Source: Legionella sp. PC997
GTDB lineage: Bacteria > Pseudomonadota > Gammaproteobacteria > Legionellales > Legionellaceae
Reading direction: 5' to 3'
Assembly (NCBI RefSeq): GCF_014109825.1
Contig: NZ_CP059576.1
Location: forward strand, 295,001-359,000
DNA: 64,000 nt
The notes beneath the pieces are model-generated. The model searched no databases. It worked only from the letters and a program-made list of their open reading frames with translations, and was not told where the DNA came from. Below are positions 20,839 through 29,928 of this stretch, piece by piece. The first letter of the stretch is position 1. The number at the start of each line of letters is the position of its first letter. The translations under genes were made by a program, and so were the position numbers.

Positions 20839-21597
20839 TTAATCCTTGTTTACGTAATCAGACAATGCAGTCATTATATGATTAGGGTTACAAACCTTAA
20901 TATTTTTTATACTCATCGATGAAGCAACTTGAGCCAGGCGCTCGCTGATTAAAAGCCATTTTTTATTACGGAGCCATTCCTGGGCCTCTTGTTCAAACAT
21001 TTTAAAAAGGTTATGCAGAGACTGTTCGCTTGTTAACAGTATAATGTCCACTAAATCATTGCGCCATATAGACTCGATCAATTTCGGGCTAATTTGCGGG
21101 ATAACCCTTTGATATACTTTTAGAATAACAAGGTTCGCTTCCCGTTTTATTAGTTGCTCCTCGATAAGTGGCCTGCCTCCTTCACCTTTAAATAGTAGCA
21201 CGTTTTGATTGGCTGGTTGTTGTAATGTTTTTAATGCTAATAAATGTTCGCTGTTAGGAATATTGGGAATTGCGTGGACTTTTATACCAAATTTTTGAAG
21301 TGCCGCTGCACTACCTTGACCGATTGCAATGACATGGGCTGATGAGGGCCATTTAATATGTTGTCTGCTTAATTGAGTAAAACAGTAATGAACCGCATTG
21401 GCGCTAATGAAAATCGCTTGATCCACTTTCTTTAAATCCGGCAATAGCTGGAGCCAATTATTGTCTGTCGCTTTAATCTCTAAAGTTGGGAGTTCGACTA
21501 CAATTCCTCCCGCTTCGCGAATACTCCGACTCAGTTCCTGCGCCTGATCGTGTGGACGGGTATTTAAAATGCGCAAACCGTGAAGTGAGTTACTCAT
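20839..21597 (-). CDS. hemD: Uroporphyrinogen-III synthase
   Basis: HemD cyclises hydroxymethylbilane to uroporphyrinogen III, the branch point to heme and siroheme. The protein starts with LRILNTRPHDQAQELSRS, the standard HemD N-terminus, and has the central IFISANAVHYC and C-terminal LLTSEQSL elements of the two-domain fold. I chose the ATG at 21597, which forms an ATGA overlap with the hemC stop and gives 252 aa; an upstream extension to 21654 would overlap hemC by 61 bases and adds no conserved sequence. It is poorly conserved in sequence as a family, so gene order adds much of the confidence. Confidence 0.93.
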   Translation of the reverse strand: MSNSLHGLRILNTRPHDQAQELSRSIREAGGIVVELPTLEIKATDNNWLQLLPDLKKVDQAIFISANAVHYCFTQLSRQHIKWPSSAHVIAIGQGSAAALQKFGIKVHAIPNIPNSEHLLALKTLQQPANQNVLLFKGEGGRPLIEEQLIKREANLVILKVYQRVIPQISPKLIESIWRNDLVDIILLTSEQSLHNLFKMFEQEAQEWLRNKKWLLISERLAQVASSMSIKNIKVCNPNHIMTALSDYVNKD

Positions 21598-22523
21598 TTT
21601 GGTACTGATGCAAGAAGGTTTGCCGCTCCTTGCGCCAGTAACGATTGGGCGCAAAGTTCAGCCAAGCGTGTTGCCTGTTCCAATGGCCCAATTTGCACGC
21701 TCTTAATCATTTGTGAGCCATCAAGGCTCAGAACTTTTGCTTGCAAAGAAAGTTGGTTGTTCTCTATTGGTACACAAAAAACAGCCAAAGGGACATGACA
21801 ATTACCGCCCAATAAGGCATTAACTTTTCGCTCCGTATGCACACAAATAGCTGATACGGGATCATTAAGTTCGGTAATTAGCGCATGCATTTCATGATCG
21901 TCAGCCCTACACTCAATAGCTAAAGCACCTTGGCCACAAGCAGGAAGCATGATTTCAGCTGATAGTTGTTCCTGTATAGAATCCATAAATCCCATACGTT
22001 CAAGACCCGCAGCAGCAAGAATAATCGCGTCATACTCCCCTGATTTGAGCTTCTCAAGACGAGTATTGATATTTCCTCGTAAGGACTTGACACTCAAATC
22101 TGGTCTGTATGCCAATAATTGAGATTGTCTTCTAAGACTTGATGTTCCAACAATTGAGTGTGCGGGCAAGGTCTGTAAATCGGTATGTTGATAACTGACA
22201 AAGACATCAAATGGATTATCCCTTTTGCAGATTGCCGCTAATCCGAGACCTTCAGGAAACTCTGCAGGCATATCTTTTGAAGAATGAACAGCAAAGTCAG
22301 CTCTTTTATCCAGCAATGCTTCTTCGAGCTCTTTGACAAATAAACCCTTGCCGCCAACAGCGAGAAGTTTGTCCTTGAGAAACTTATCTCCAGAGGTGTT
22401 CATAGGTAATAAATCAATCTGTAAATTCGGCCATTTATTTAACAATAAATTCCGGACATGATTGGCTTGCCACAAAGCCAAAGGGCTTTGACGGGTTGCT
22501 ATACGTAAGGTTCTTGAATACAT
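21594..22523 (-). CDS. hemC: Hydroxymethylbilane synthase (porphobilinogen deaminase)
   Basis: HemC joins four porphobilinogen molecules into hydroxymethylbilane. The N-terminal LRIATRQSPLALWQ, the active-site region VHSSKDMPAEFPEGL with its catalytic Asp, and the dipyrromethane-binding Cys in LLGGNCHVPLAVF are all present. The ATG at 22523 places LRIATRQ at residue 6 as in E. coli and gives 309 aa; in-frame ATGs also exist at 22535 and 22547. None has a clear Shine-Dalgarno sequence. A perfect 10-bp inverted repeat spans the alternative starts. It is the first gene of hemCDXY and begins about 45 bases after the HdeD-like gene. Confidence 0.95.
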   Translation of the reverse strand: MYSRTLRIATRQSPLALWQANHVRNLLLNKWPNLQIDLLPMNTSGDKFLKDKLLAVGGKGLFVKELEEALLDKRADFAVHSSKDMPAEFPEGLGLAAICKRDNPFDVFVSYQHTDLQTLPAHSIVGTSSLRRQSQLLAYRPDLSVKSLRGNINTRLEKLKSGEYDAIILAAAGLERMGFMDSIQEQLSAEIMLPACGQGALAIECRADDHEMHALITELNDPVSAICVHTERKVNALLGGNCHVPLAVFCVPIENNQLSLQAKVLSLDGSQMIKSVQIGPLEQATRLAELCAQSLLAQGAANLLASVPK

Positions 22524-22525
22524 AC

Positions 22526-22555
22526 GATACGGCATTTTGGAGAGCATGCCGTATC
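22526..22555. promoter_or_regulatory. Perfect 10-bp inverted repeat at the hemC start
   Basis: GATACGGCAT (22526-22535) is repeated inverted as ATGCCGTATC (22546-22555) around a 10-base loop. The arms contain the alternative start codons at 22535 and 22547, and a TATGAT hexamer on the minus strand overlaps its upstream edge. It could be a regulator operator or an mRNA hairpin just before the preferred start. Confidence 0.5.
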
Positions 22556-22567
22556 ATACTATGTTCA

Positions 22568-23122
22568 TTACGTAGATGCACGCACAGAAAGAGCGATAAA
22601 AATGTAAGTCCATCCATTCACAATCATATCAATAGCAAGAAACATCCCAATAACCCATAAGCCACTAATTGGCCATTGCATGATGATTAAAACACCAAGA
22701 ATAATGGTAATAATTCCCGCAAATAATAACCAACCCCACCCTTTGTCGTTTTTTAGAGAAAAGGCTAGAATTATTCGTGTGAGGCCAATAACAATTAAAA
22801 CCCCAGCTAATAGCGCAGTAATCAATGTAGATGCTAAAAAAGGATCATACAGAACTACACCCGCACCGATTAGGTATAACACTGCAATTATGGTTTGCCA
22901 GAGAATACCACTCCAGTCCCGATGTTTGAAAATATCAATAAAATGGGAGATTGCGGAAATAATTAATAAGACAGCAAAAAAATACATGCTTACTAAGGTT
23001 AAGCCAATGACCATGCTCAAGCCAATACAACCTAGAAAAACAAGTAATATCCCTAACCCTAACAGCAACCCCCAATTTCGCCTTAAAGCACCAGGAGTGT
23101 ATAGTTCATTTGTATTTGTCAT
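22568..23122 (-). CDS. HdeD family (DUF308) membrane protein
   Basis: The 184-aa protein has six predicted membrane helices in three similar pairs, with the family pattern of Gly-rich helices and short polar loops (FKHRDWSGILWQ, SLKNDKGWGWLLFAG). HdeD proteins are linked to acid resistance in enterobacteria, but in most other bacteria the function is unknown. The start has a strong AAGGAAGGG ribosome-binding site. Its stop is about 45 bases before hemC on the same strand, so it may be co-transcribed with the heme genes, with no obvious functional link. Confidence 0.88.
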   Translation of the reverse strand: MTNTNELYTPGALRRNWGLLLGLGILLVFLGCIGLSMVIGLTLVSMYFFAVLLIISAISHFIDIFKHRDWSGILWQTIIAVLYLIGAGVVLYDPFLASTLITALLAGVLIVIGLTRIILAFSLKNDKGWGWLLFAGIITIILGVLIIMQWPISGLWVIGMFLAIDMIVNGWTYIFIALSVRAST

Positions 23123-23252
23123 ATCCCTTCCTTGTTGTAATGCATCCGTAACTTGATACTCTTGAAATATACCCTAATTCTCAAAGGGTTGTCGATTAAC
23201 TTGTAGGTTTCTAGGTGAGCTTATTTGCTCGAAGTTTAGGTAAAACGACAGA

Positions 23253-23945
23253 TTATTTATAAGTATCGTAAAGCGCATGAGACTTTTGTTTATAATAGGC
23301 CCAATATCGATCTCCATATGACCAATGCCAATATTCGTAACCATAATTTACGAAGCCTACAGTTTCTAAGACATGACTCATGATTTGGCGATTTTGTTTT
23401 GCTTCGTGAGAAATAACTTCTGAGACCGTGAATGACAGGGAGCCATCTAAATCTTCCATCCAATCTTTAGGATGAATTCCCATATCAATTGCCTCTCCTT
23501 GTTCATTGATTAAATAAACATCAATTGCAGCGCCTGTCGAATGAGGCGGGATATTTGATGAACCATCTAAGTTGATAACCGGAGAGACCAATCGGGTTGT
23601 TTCAGTAAAAATCTCTTCTGATGACCAGTCGGAATGTTTATTTTTAACTTTTTCATAGCGTGTTTCAAAAAGGAATTTTTGTAATGCCAGACTTCGATAA
23701 CTTTCATACAAGCAAAAACGTAATCCTTTAGGCAACAAGGATTGAGCTTGGTTTAATTTTTCATAAACCGTTTTTCGCATTTTTGTGTAATCCGTATTAT
23801 TTGCTATTTCTGGAGACGGCCCATAGCTGATTTCAGCATGATTGATTACATCAATCATCGGATCGTGATTTTCGATCACCGGAATGGCAATTATTTTAGG
23901 ATCGGCAATAAGCAAAATAGAATCTTGTATGGGGAAGTCTGACAT
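23253..23945 (-). CDS. D-alanyl-D-alanine dipeptidase (peptidase M15D, VanX/DdpX-like)
   Basis: This zinc dipeptidase family cleaves D-Ala-D-Ala. The zinc site is visible as H-x6-D in HSTGAAIDVYL and the final His in EYWHWSYGD, where the preceding Glu is the catalytic base. A conserved substrate-binding Arg lies in CLYESYRSL. There is no signal peptide, so it should be cytoplasmic and may recycle D-Ala-D-Ala. The start has AAGGAT six bases upstream. It lies 16 bases after the VOC protein and may share its transcript. No VanA or VanH genes accompany it, so vancomycin resistance is not implied. Confidence 0.88.
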   Translation of the reverse strand: MSDFPIQDSILLIADPKIIAIPVIENHDPMIDVINHAEISYGPSPEIANNTDYTKMRKTVYEKLNQAQSLLPKGLRFCLYESYRSLALQKFLFETRYEKVKNKHSDWSSEEIFTETTRLVSPVINLDGSSNIPPHSTGAAIDVYLINEQGEAIDMGIHPKDWMEDLDGSLSFTVSEVISHEAKQNRQIMSHVLETVGFVNYGYEYWHWSYGDRYWAYYKQKSHALYDTYK

Positions 23946-23961
23946 TTTGAATCCTTATAGC

Positions 23962-24438
23962 TTATTTTTTTGCCATAGAAGCGAATGCTTCTGCTGCATT
24001 TTTTCTGCTTTCTTCAACTGTTTGATCCTTGATGTGCGTGGCAATCATCCATGAGTATCCGAAAGGATCTTTAATGAAACCGGCACGATCGCCCCAAAAC
24101 ATGTCAGCTACCGGCATTATTATTTGACCTCCAGCAGCAACCGCTTGTTGAAAGAACGTGTCTACATCAGAAACATATATAAAAAGTGTGATTGGTGATT
24201 TCCCAAGAGTTTCCGCACTTTTGGAACAATGTTCTCCTTCCATTTCATCACCCATCATAATAATTGAGTTACCAATTTGAATCTGAGCATGCATAATGCC
24301 TTTTTCATCTAAAGATGGGAAAATTTGCAACGCTTTAGCGTGAAATGCTTGTTTATAAAATTCAATTGCTTTCGCACAATCTTTAAAAGTTAAAGAGGGT
24401 GTTACAGTATGAAAACCCTCAGGAATTGCTTGGACCAT
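23962..24438 (-). CDS. VOC superfamily protein (PhnB/glyoxalase-like)
   Basis: This 158-aa protein has the paired beta-alpha-beta-beta-beta modules of the vicinal oxygen chelate fold. The N-terminal half contains TPSLTFKDCAKAIEFYKQAF and the C-terminal half DVDTFFQQAVAAGG and DRAGFIKDPFGYSWMIATH, the arrangement seen in PhnB-like proteins. Metal ligands are not obvious enough to predict a reaction. An AAGGAG site precedes the start. It could act as a small-molecule binding or modification protein; the specific substrate is unknown. Confidence 0.87.
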   Translation of the reverse strand: MVQAIPEGFHTVTPSLTFKDCAKAIEFYKQAFHAKALQIFPSLDEKGIMHAQIQIGNSIIMMGDEMEGEHCSKSAETLGKSPITLFIYVSDVDTFFQQAVAAGGQIIMPVADMFWGDRAGFIKDPFGYSWMIATHIKDQTVEESRKNAAEAFASMAKK

Positions 24439-24584
24439 TTTTCGCTCCTTAGTTTTTTTAATGATCCATTATAATTTGAAGAGGGTGTCCTGGATAGAAA
24501 ATCCTTTTATTTGGTTTTAATCCCGCTGGAAAAAAAATTCACTTCTAGGTATCATTCTAAATTATGATCATGAGGTGTATGGGC

Positions 24585-24992
24585 ATGAGGTTGCAGTTTT
24601 TAATGTCATTGTTTTGTTGTTCATTTGTATTGTATGCAAGTGATGAAGCGCAGCAACGAGAAATTCAATTAAGAATTCAACCTGTGGGGAAAGTTACTGT
24701 ACAAGGTCAAGCTCAGACCGATAATAGAGCAATGAGTACGGTAGAGACCAAAGAGCTTGGACAAGAAACATACCAGCAATTTTGTATTGTTTGCCATCGA
24801 GACGGTCTAGCGGGAGCCCCAAAATTCAGAAACGAACAGGATTGGAAACCGCGATTAGCCCAAAAAGAATTAAATGATTTACTTGCTTCTTCAATAAAAG
24901 GTTTAAATGCTATGCCTACAAAAGGAACGTGTATCAAATGCAGTGATGAGGATCTTAAGGCTGCTATATCCTATATGTTGCCCAAATCATGA
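24585..24992 (+). CDS. Periplasmic cytochrome c, class I (cytochrome c5-like)
   Basis: A signal peptide ([18 protein letters not shown]) precedes a mature domain with one heme-binding site CIVCH and an axial Met in [11 protein letters not shown] further Cys pair (CIKC) near the C-terminus is typical of the c5 group. Four in-frame ATGs exist (24564, 24570, 24579 and 24585); 24585 is favoured because GAGGTG lies seven bases upstream and the signal peptide begins there. The stop overlaps the dsbB start (ATGA). It probably carries electrons in the periplasm; the partner is unknown. Confidence 0.88.
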   Translation: MRLQFLMSLFCCSFVLYASDEAQQREIQLRIQPVGKVTVQGQAQTDNRAMSTVETKELGQETYQQFCIVCHRDGLAGAPKFRNEQDWKPRLAQKELNDLLASSIKGLNAMPTKGTCIKCSDEDLKAAISYMLPKS

Positions 24993-25492
24993 GAAAACCT
25001 ACGTATAAAAAAATTCAAACTTTTAATGCAATCCTGACTGTGTTTGTATTATTTGCTTCGTTTTACTTTCAATACGTGGTTGGTCTTATTCCTTGTCCCT
25101 TATGTATCATGCAACGCATTTGTGTTTTTTTGTTGTTGGCAGTTATGGGATTAAGCTTTCGAACTTTAAAAAAGGCGCACATTATTAGTCTGTTGCAAAT
25201 CATAATTTCGTGTGCCGGATTATTTTTTGCTTTACGTCAATTATGGTTACAATCTTTACCTGCGGGAGAAGCACCGGCCTGTATGCCTGGTCTTGATGTT
25301 TTGATCCGTTATTTTCCCTGGCAAACTGTAGTGAAAGCTTTGTTTTGGGGTAGTGGGGATTGTGCTGAGTTGAATTGGAGGATGTTGGGAATCTCTATGC
25401 CAGGCTGGTGTGCTTTATACTTTCTATTCATGGCGTTAATGGGATGTTTCTTGTTTTGGCAGACTCGACGAAGTGCGCTTCACGAATATTGA
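24989..25492 (+). CDS. dsbB: Disulfide bond formation protein DsbB
   Basis: DsbB re-oxidises DsbA and passes electrons to quinones in the inner membrane. Four membrane helices are predicted. The first periplasmic loop has CPLC after the second region ([13 protein letters not shown]), and the second loop has the other reactive pair (PACMPG and GDCAE). The length of 167 aa fits (E. coli 176). It overlaps the cytochrome c gene by four bases, which is sensible because both act at the periplasmic redox interface and the cytochrome itself needs reduced heme-binding cysteines. Confidence 0.93.
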   Translation: MRKPTYKKIQTFNAILTVFVLFASFYFQYVVGLIPCPLCIMQRICVFLLLAVMGLSFRTLKKAHIISLLQIIISCAGLFFALRQLWLQSLPAGEAPACMPGLDVLIRYFPWQTVVKALFWGSGDCAELNWRMLGISMPGWCALYFLFMALMGCFLFWQTRRSALHEY

Positions 25493-25539
25493 GCGTAGTG
25501 AAGGAAGCAGAGATTAGGGTTAAGTCGTTTATCCATTCC

Positions 25540-25562
25540 GGAATCTTGGATTCCTCTTTTTT
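25540..25562 (+). terminator. Possible terminator after dsbB
   Basis: A short stem (GGAAT at 25540-25544 with ATTCC at 25550-25554) is followed by TCTTTTTT. The stem is only five base pairs. Confidence 0.45.
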
Positions 25563-25576
25563 CAGACTATGTATAC

Positions 25577-26665
25577 CTAAATAGTTTTTGAAGTATTGAA
25601 CTGCCGATTTTGGCTACTACTAGCCACTTCGCATTCAGTTCCCAAAGTAGCTAAATAAGAACTGGATTTATATTTTTCCGGATGTGCGAAGCGAAGCATC
25701 TGATTTTTAAAGTGGACAATACGGGCTAGTGACTCGGGAGATTGGATTAAACTGATTTTGTTCAATAATTCCAGCAATATGTGTCGTGGCTGGTGGCAGA
25801 TGATCAACATATCACAACCTGCGTTAAGAGCTTCCCCTGTTCGAGTCATTAAATTGCCAATATCTGCGCCAGTCATGCTCAAACAATCGCTTAAAATCAA
25901 CCCTGTAAATTCCAATTCATGGCGTAAAATTTCCTGCAACCAAACTGTTGAAAAGCCAGCAGGCTTATTGGCATCAATTGCTTTATAGGTAACATGCGCG
26001 GGCATGATCGCACTGAGAAGCCCCTTGTTAATTAGCTCGATAAACGGTTTTAAATCTTTGGTTTTTAACTCATCCAAGGAGGCAAGAGAAACGGGCATCG
26101 TACTATGTGAGTCGCCACTTACCGAGCCGTGCCCGGGAAAATGTTTGGCCACGGCTGGCATTCCTGCTGCATTCATTCCATCAATAAAAGCACCAGCCAA
26201 AGAGGCTATTACATCAGGATTAGGGTGAAAAGCCCGATCCAAACGTGCGATAATAAGGCTTTTATCATGAACATCAAGAACTGGAGCAAGGCTTAAATCT
26301 ACACCGCAATTTAATAGGTCTTTGGCCATAATTTCGCCATATTGTCTTGCCAGTTTGATCCCTACTTCTGGATTCTGATCGTAGATATCACCATAAACGC
26401 GAGGAGCGGGCAATGCACGAAATCCCTGACGCAAAAAGCGTTGCACAAAGCCACCTTCATGATCGGTAGTTATAAAAATATTAGAATTGATTGCACGGAT
26501 TTCATCAATCAAAGAGTTCAATTGTTGTGGACTTGAAAAGTTGCGGGTGAAGAGAATTACGGAACCTACTAATGGATGTTTTATGATTTCCCGTTCAATG
26601 TCTGAAAGTTCCGTACCTTCTATATCGATCATGAATAAACTAGAATTTGAACTGGGCATAAACAT
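25577..26665 (-). CDS. nagZ: Beta-N-acetylhexosaminidase NagZ (GH3)
   Basis: NagZ removes N-acetylglucosamine from muropeptides in cytoplasmic peptidoglycan recycling. Family 3 hallmarks are present: ITTDHEGGFVQRF, KHFPGHGSVSGDSH (with the catalytic His and Asp of the NagZ loop) and LSDCLSMTGAD with the nucleophile Asp. There is no signal peptide. The length of 362 aa is slightly above E. coli (341) because of a Ser-rich C-terminal tail. Two start codons, at 26665 and 26659, lie behind one AAGGA; either is possible. It is transcribed convergently with dsbB. Confidence 0.94.
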   Translation of the reverse strand: MFMPSSNSSLFMIDIEGTELSDIEREIIKHPLVGSVILFTRNFSSPQQLNSLIDEIRAINSNIFITTDHEGGFVQRFLRQGFRALPAPRVYGDIYDQNPEVGIKLARQYGEIMAKDLLNCGVDLSLAPVLDVHDKSLIIARLDRAFHPNPDVIASLAGAFIDGMNAAGMPAVAKHFPGHGSVSGDSHSTMPVSLASLDELKTKDLKPFIELINKGLLSAIMPAHVTYKAIDANKPAGFSTVWLQEILRHELEFTGLILSDCLSMTGADIGNLMTRTGEALNAGCDMLIICHQPRHILLELLNKISLIQSPESLARIVHFKNQMLRFAHPEKYKSSSYLATLGTECEVASSSQNRQFNTSKTI

Positions 26666-26813
26666 ATATCCTTTTTAGAATTGTGGATGAATAGGACCAT
26701 GCTTCCATAGATTTTGCGAATGATAACATAAATTGCTTAATTATTAACATCGCTAATGCTGGTAATCTGAGTTTGACTTAGCTATTATCGGCATTTTGAA
26801 TTATTTCTAACCG

Positions 26814-27974
26814 ATGAAAACCTTTTCTTGCGAAGTGTTACATAAACACTCCTCAACTCAAGCGCGAGTGACTCGTATTACTACGGCTCACGGTGAATTT
26901 ATTACCCCAGTTTTTATGCCGGTTGGTACGCGTGCGGGTGTAAATAATATGACCCCTGCTGAATTGCATGAAGCCCACAGTCAAATCATTTTAGGGGGCA
27001 ATACCTATCATATGCTGTGTGCTCCAGGTATGGAGGTCATTGAAAAAGCAGGCGGGATGCATCCTTTTATGGGATGGCATGGACCGATGTTAACGGATAG
27101 TGGGGGCTTTCAAGTTTTTAGTTTATCCAAGAATAAAAAAATTTGTACGATTGACGAGGAAGGTGCACATTTCCAATTACCGGGGACTCGGCGTTTAATT
27201 CATATGACTCCGGAGATGTCTTTAGAAACTCAAAAAATTATTGGTGCAGATATTATCATGGCCTTTGATCAGTGCACGCCGGATAGTTGCACTAAAGATG
27301 AAGTCAGTCATATCATGTCCCGTACACATCGTTGGTTAAAGCAATCCATCAATTATCATCAACAATATCCGACTTCCCGATATGGCTATGAGCAAGCGCT
27401 TTTCGGCATAATTCAAGGAGGAACTTTTAAAGATTTACGCCGTGAAAGTGCGGATTTTATCTCTTCCATGAATACCGAAGGAATTGCCATTGGCGGTGAA
27501 ACTATTGGTTTCGATATGAAAACTACTGTGGAAGTTATTCGTTGGGTACATGATTATTTACCAGAAAATAAACCACGATATACCATGGGGGTTGGAATGT
27601 CCCCACAAGACCTTTTGGATGTGGTCGCAGAAGGAATTGATATGTTCGATTGTGTTGCACCAACACGGAACGCTCGCCATGGATCTTTATATTGCGGTGA
27701 ATTGATTCGAGATGGCAATTGGTTACGCTTTGCTAGCGAGCATGAGAATGAACGAATTCAAATAAAAAAGTCTTGTTTTGCAGATGATATGTCGCCAATC
27801 ATGGCACAGTGTATGTGTTACACTTGTCGTAATTACTCTCGTTCTTATTTGCATCAGTTAACAAAACAAAAGACGAATTTATTTACAGCTTTGGCAAGTA
27901 TTCATAATGTTCATGTAATGCATGATGTTTGTGATAAAATGCGTGAGTTAATAATTAATGAAAGTGGGAATTAA
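26814..27974 (+). CDS. tgt: Queuine tRNA-ribosyltransferase
   Basis: Tgt exchanges guanine 34 of GUN-anticodon tRNAs for preQ1. The catalytic region LTDSGGFQVFSL near residue 94 and the nucleophile-containing FDCVAPTRNARHG near 275 are intact. The zinc site CMCYTC with a downstream His is also complete. The length of 386 aa fits the family (E. coli 375). It is not followed by yajC-secD, the order common in other gammaproteobacteria; a cyclophilin gene follows instead, 108 bases later. It supplies the substrate for the QueH step encoded at 7716-8393. Confidence 0.96.
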   Translation: MKTFSCEVLHKHSSTQARVTRITTAHGEFITPVFMPVGTRAGVNNMTPAELHEAHSQIILGGNTYHMLCAPGMEVIEKAGGMHPFMGWHGPMLTDSGGFQVFSLSKNKKICTIDEEGAHFQLPGTRRLIHMTPEMSLETQKIIGADIIMAFDQCTPDSCTKDEVSHIMSRTHRWLKQSINYHQQYPTSRYGYEQALFGIIQGGTFKDLRRESADFISSMNTEGIAIGGETIGFDMKTTVEVIRWVHDYLPENKPRYTMGVGMSPQDLLDVVAEGIDMFDCVAPTRNARHGSLYCGELIRDGNWLRFASEHENERIQIKKSCFADDMSPIMAQCMCYTCRNYSRSYLHQLTKQKTNLFTALASIHNVHVMHDVCDKMRELIINESGN

Positions 27975-28082
27975 AAGCACTTATGCATTTATGTCATGTA
28001 ACGAATAATATCCGGTAAAAAAACATTCTTTTTTACATATATTAAAGATCATCAATTAATTTAAAAATGACAGGAGATATTA

Positions 28083-28574
28083 ATGGTTGTAATTAGCACA
28101 TCTAAAGGTGATATTCATCTACAGTTAGATACAGAAAATACTCCGGCTACGGCTGAAAATTTTCTTAATTATGTGCGCAGTGGTTTTTACGATAATACAA
28201 TTTTTCATCGTGTTATTGCAGGGTTTATGATTCAAGGTGGTGGGCTTGATTCAGAGATGAAACAAAAATCAACTCGCGAGCCAATAAAAAATGAAGCGAA
28301 AAATGCGAAGCCAAATAAACGCGGATCTATTGCTATGGCAAGAACTATGGACCCTCATTCTGCAACCGCGCAATTTTTTATCAATGTAGCTGATAATGCA
28401 TTTTTGAACTACAGCGGCGATCATATGCAAGGCTATGGATATTGTGTATTTGGTGAGGTAGTGGAAGGAATGGATGTTGTTGATGCGATTGCGAAAGTAA
28501 AAACTGGGCAACGTATGGGACACGCCGATGTACCTGATGAAGAAGTAAGCATTATTACAGTTAAAGAAGTGTAA
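28083..28574 (+). CDS. ppiB: Peptidyl-prolyl cis-trans isomerase, cyclophilin type
   Basis: A cytoplasmic cyclophilin: no signal peptide is present, and the core motifs [13 protein letters not shown] and [17 protein letters not shown], plus [15 protein letters not shown], are intact, including the active-site Arg, Phe and Gln. The 163-aa length matches E. coli PpiB (164). The start has AGGAGAT six bases upstream. The lack of a leader argues for PpiB rather than PpiA; the gene symbol is given on that basis. A REP-like element follows it. Confidence 0.92.
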   Translation: MVVISTSKGDIHLQLDTENTPATAENFLNYVRSGFYDNTIFHRVIAGFMIQGGGLDSEMKQKSTREPIKNEAKNAKPNKRGSIAMARTMDPHSATAQFFINVADNAFLNYSGDHMQGYGYCVFGEVVEGMDVVDAIAKVKTGQRMGHADVPDEEVSIITVKEV

Positions 28575-28583
28575 TAGAACTTG

Positions 28584-28616
28584 TTAGCCTGGGTGAAGCG
28601 GAGCGAAACCCGGGCT
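28584..28616. repeat. REP-like intergenic element
   Basis: The segment reads tagcctgggtgaagcggagc and then gaaacccggg, so CCTGGGT pairs with ACCCGGG as an imperfect stem. Related copies occur at 36261, 41806, 42493 and 45648. It lies 10 bases after the cyclophilin gene. Confidence 0.65.
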
Positions 28617-28676
28617 TTCCCAAAGATATTTCCAGATCCGCTTGTTTCACCCGGCCAACGCTGATGATTAAGATTT

Positions 28677-29303
28677 TCATTTTCGCTTTTTTATACTTTC
28701 CGAATAGTCAAATATTGGTATTTGAATATGGAAAAAAATGGCTAATAATCGTGCAGTGAAAATACTAATGAGTGTAATAATCACATTGAGATTTTCGGAG
28801 ATATTAAAATAATTAAGGGTCGTAAACAGTACAGCTCCAGCTAAAGCAATAACTGCATAAAGTTCTTTTCTTAACACTAAAGGGATATCGTTGCAAAGAA
28901 TATCTCGTAACATACCTCCACAGATCCCTGTGACCATGCCACTAATAATAGCAATGCTGGGTGATAAACCATGATTGAGTGCTTTTTGAGTACCGATAAT
29001 CACAAAAGTAGATAGTCCCAATGCGTCAAGAATTAAAAATATTTTCATAATTCGAATTAATGAATGGGCAATAAATATAGTCAGAAATGCACATATTGAT
29101 GTGTACAGCAAATATTCTGGATGGACAACCCAAGTTAGGGGATAAGTATTGAAGAGCGCATCTCTTACTGTACCACCACCCAATGCAGCAATACTTGCAA
29201 TCAACATAACACCAAAAAAATCCATTTTTTTACGACCGGCCGCTAATGCACCTGTGATTGCTTCAACACAAATACCAATGATGAAAAGACAGTGGAGTAA
29301 CAT
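28677..29303 (-). CDS. UPF0126/YicG-like membrane protein (glycine-transporter-domain family)
   Basis: This seven-helix membrane protein consists of two similar three-helix halves. Each half carries the family signature of Gly-rich helix followed by RD: AALGGGTVRDALF near residue 45 and GMVTGICGGMLRDILCND near 130. The family is related in fold to TRIC-type cation channels, and some members are annotated as glycine transporters; the substrate here is unknown. It stands alone on the minus strand between the cyclophilin and the 80-aa membrane protein. Confidence 0.88.
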   Translation of the reverse strand: MLLHCLFIIGICVEAITGALAAGRKKMDFFGVMLIASIAALGGGTVRDALFNTYPLTWVVHPEYLLYTSICAFLTIFIAHSLIRIMKIFLILDALGLSTFVIIGTQKALNHGLSPSIAIISGMVTGICGGMLRDILCNDIPLVLRKELYAVIALAGAVLFTTLNYFNISENLNVIITLISIFTARLLAIFFHIQIPIFDYSESIKKRK

Positions 29304-29624
29304 ATAAACTCTGTGTGTTTTTAAAATGCAATGATACCACTATTCGGCCAAACGGTGAAATACATGGGACGGAGTTCTTGTTTGCATTAAAGCCAGAAGA
29401 TAGCAAACTTCGATTTGTTATTCTCTTAGTAATGGAAAAATTCACGTTGTAGGTTGTTTATTTGCTATTTTGGCATAATAACTTACAATTTAGAGGGGGT
29501 TTAATTTCGATGACCACAGAAAATGGATGGAAAAAATTCTAAAATAAAAGTACCAATTTTTTATTTAGAAAGATTTAATTGACCTGTAGGTATCGAATAT
29601 CAAACATATTATAAGGACATTATC
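29304..29624. other. Intergenic region with possible promoter, tiny ORF and AT-rich stem
   Basis: The stretch holds TTGCTA (29462-29467) and TACAAT (29484-29489) spaced by 16 bases. After GAGGGGG there is a 10-codon frame MTTENGWKKF (29510-29542), and then an imperfect AT-rich inverted repeat (29537-29570). It could be a leader of the downstream small membrane protein. None of it is certain. Confidence 0.3.
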
Positions 29625-29867
29625 ATGAGCGATCAAAATTCTACAAATAACCTTGTCGCAGTTGTTGCAGTAATTGCAATTGTGATTATCGTATTTATCG
29701 GTTTGTATTTTATTTTTGCAAAAACAGAAACCTCGCCTACTGGAACTGGAGAAAATGTAAACGTTACCGCTCCAACAGTTCAGGCGCCAAAAATTGAAGC
29801 GCCCAAGGTTGAAAAGCCGGTAATAGAAACCCCTGCTCCTAAAGATACTAGCGGTGGCAATCAGTAA
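29625..29867 (+). CDS. Small single-span membrane protein with Pro-rich tail
   Basis: The 80-aa protein has a short polar N-terminus, one strong membrane helix (about 10-32, Val/Ile-rich) and a Pro/Glu/Lys/Val tail of the repeated form API-EAPKVEKPVIETPAP, ending in a Gly-Gly-Asn-Gln. The tail resembles periplasmic linker sequences such as those in TonB-like or envelope proteins, but no known domain is present. An AAGGAC site lies seven bases upstream, and a strong terminator follows, so it forms its own short transcript. Function unknown; the topology suggests an inner-membrane protein with its tail in the periplasm. Confidence 0.8.
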   Translation: MSDQNSTNNLVAVVAVIAIVIIVFIGLYFIFAKTETSPTGTGENVNVTAPTVQAPKIEAPKVEKPVIETPAPKDTSGGNQ

Positions 29868-29928
29868 ATAGAAGCGGTGTTATTGTAAGGTTTGAGAATT
29901 GATGGGCTTTGACTAAATTGGAATGACC

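Noticed and set aside
23253..23945. Vancomycin resistance determinant
   Set aside because: A VanX-like dipeptidase alone, without VanA/VanH ligase and dehydrogenase genes, does not indicate a resistance cluster.
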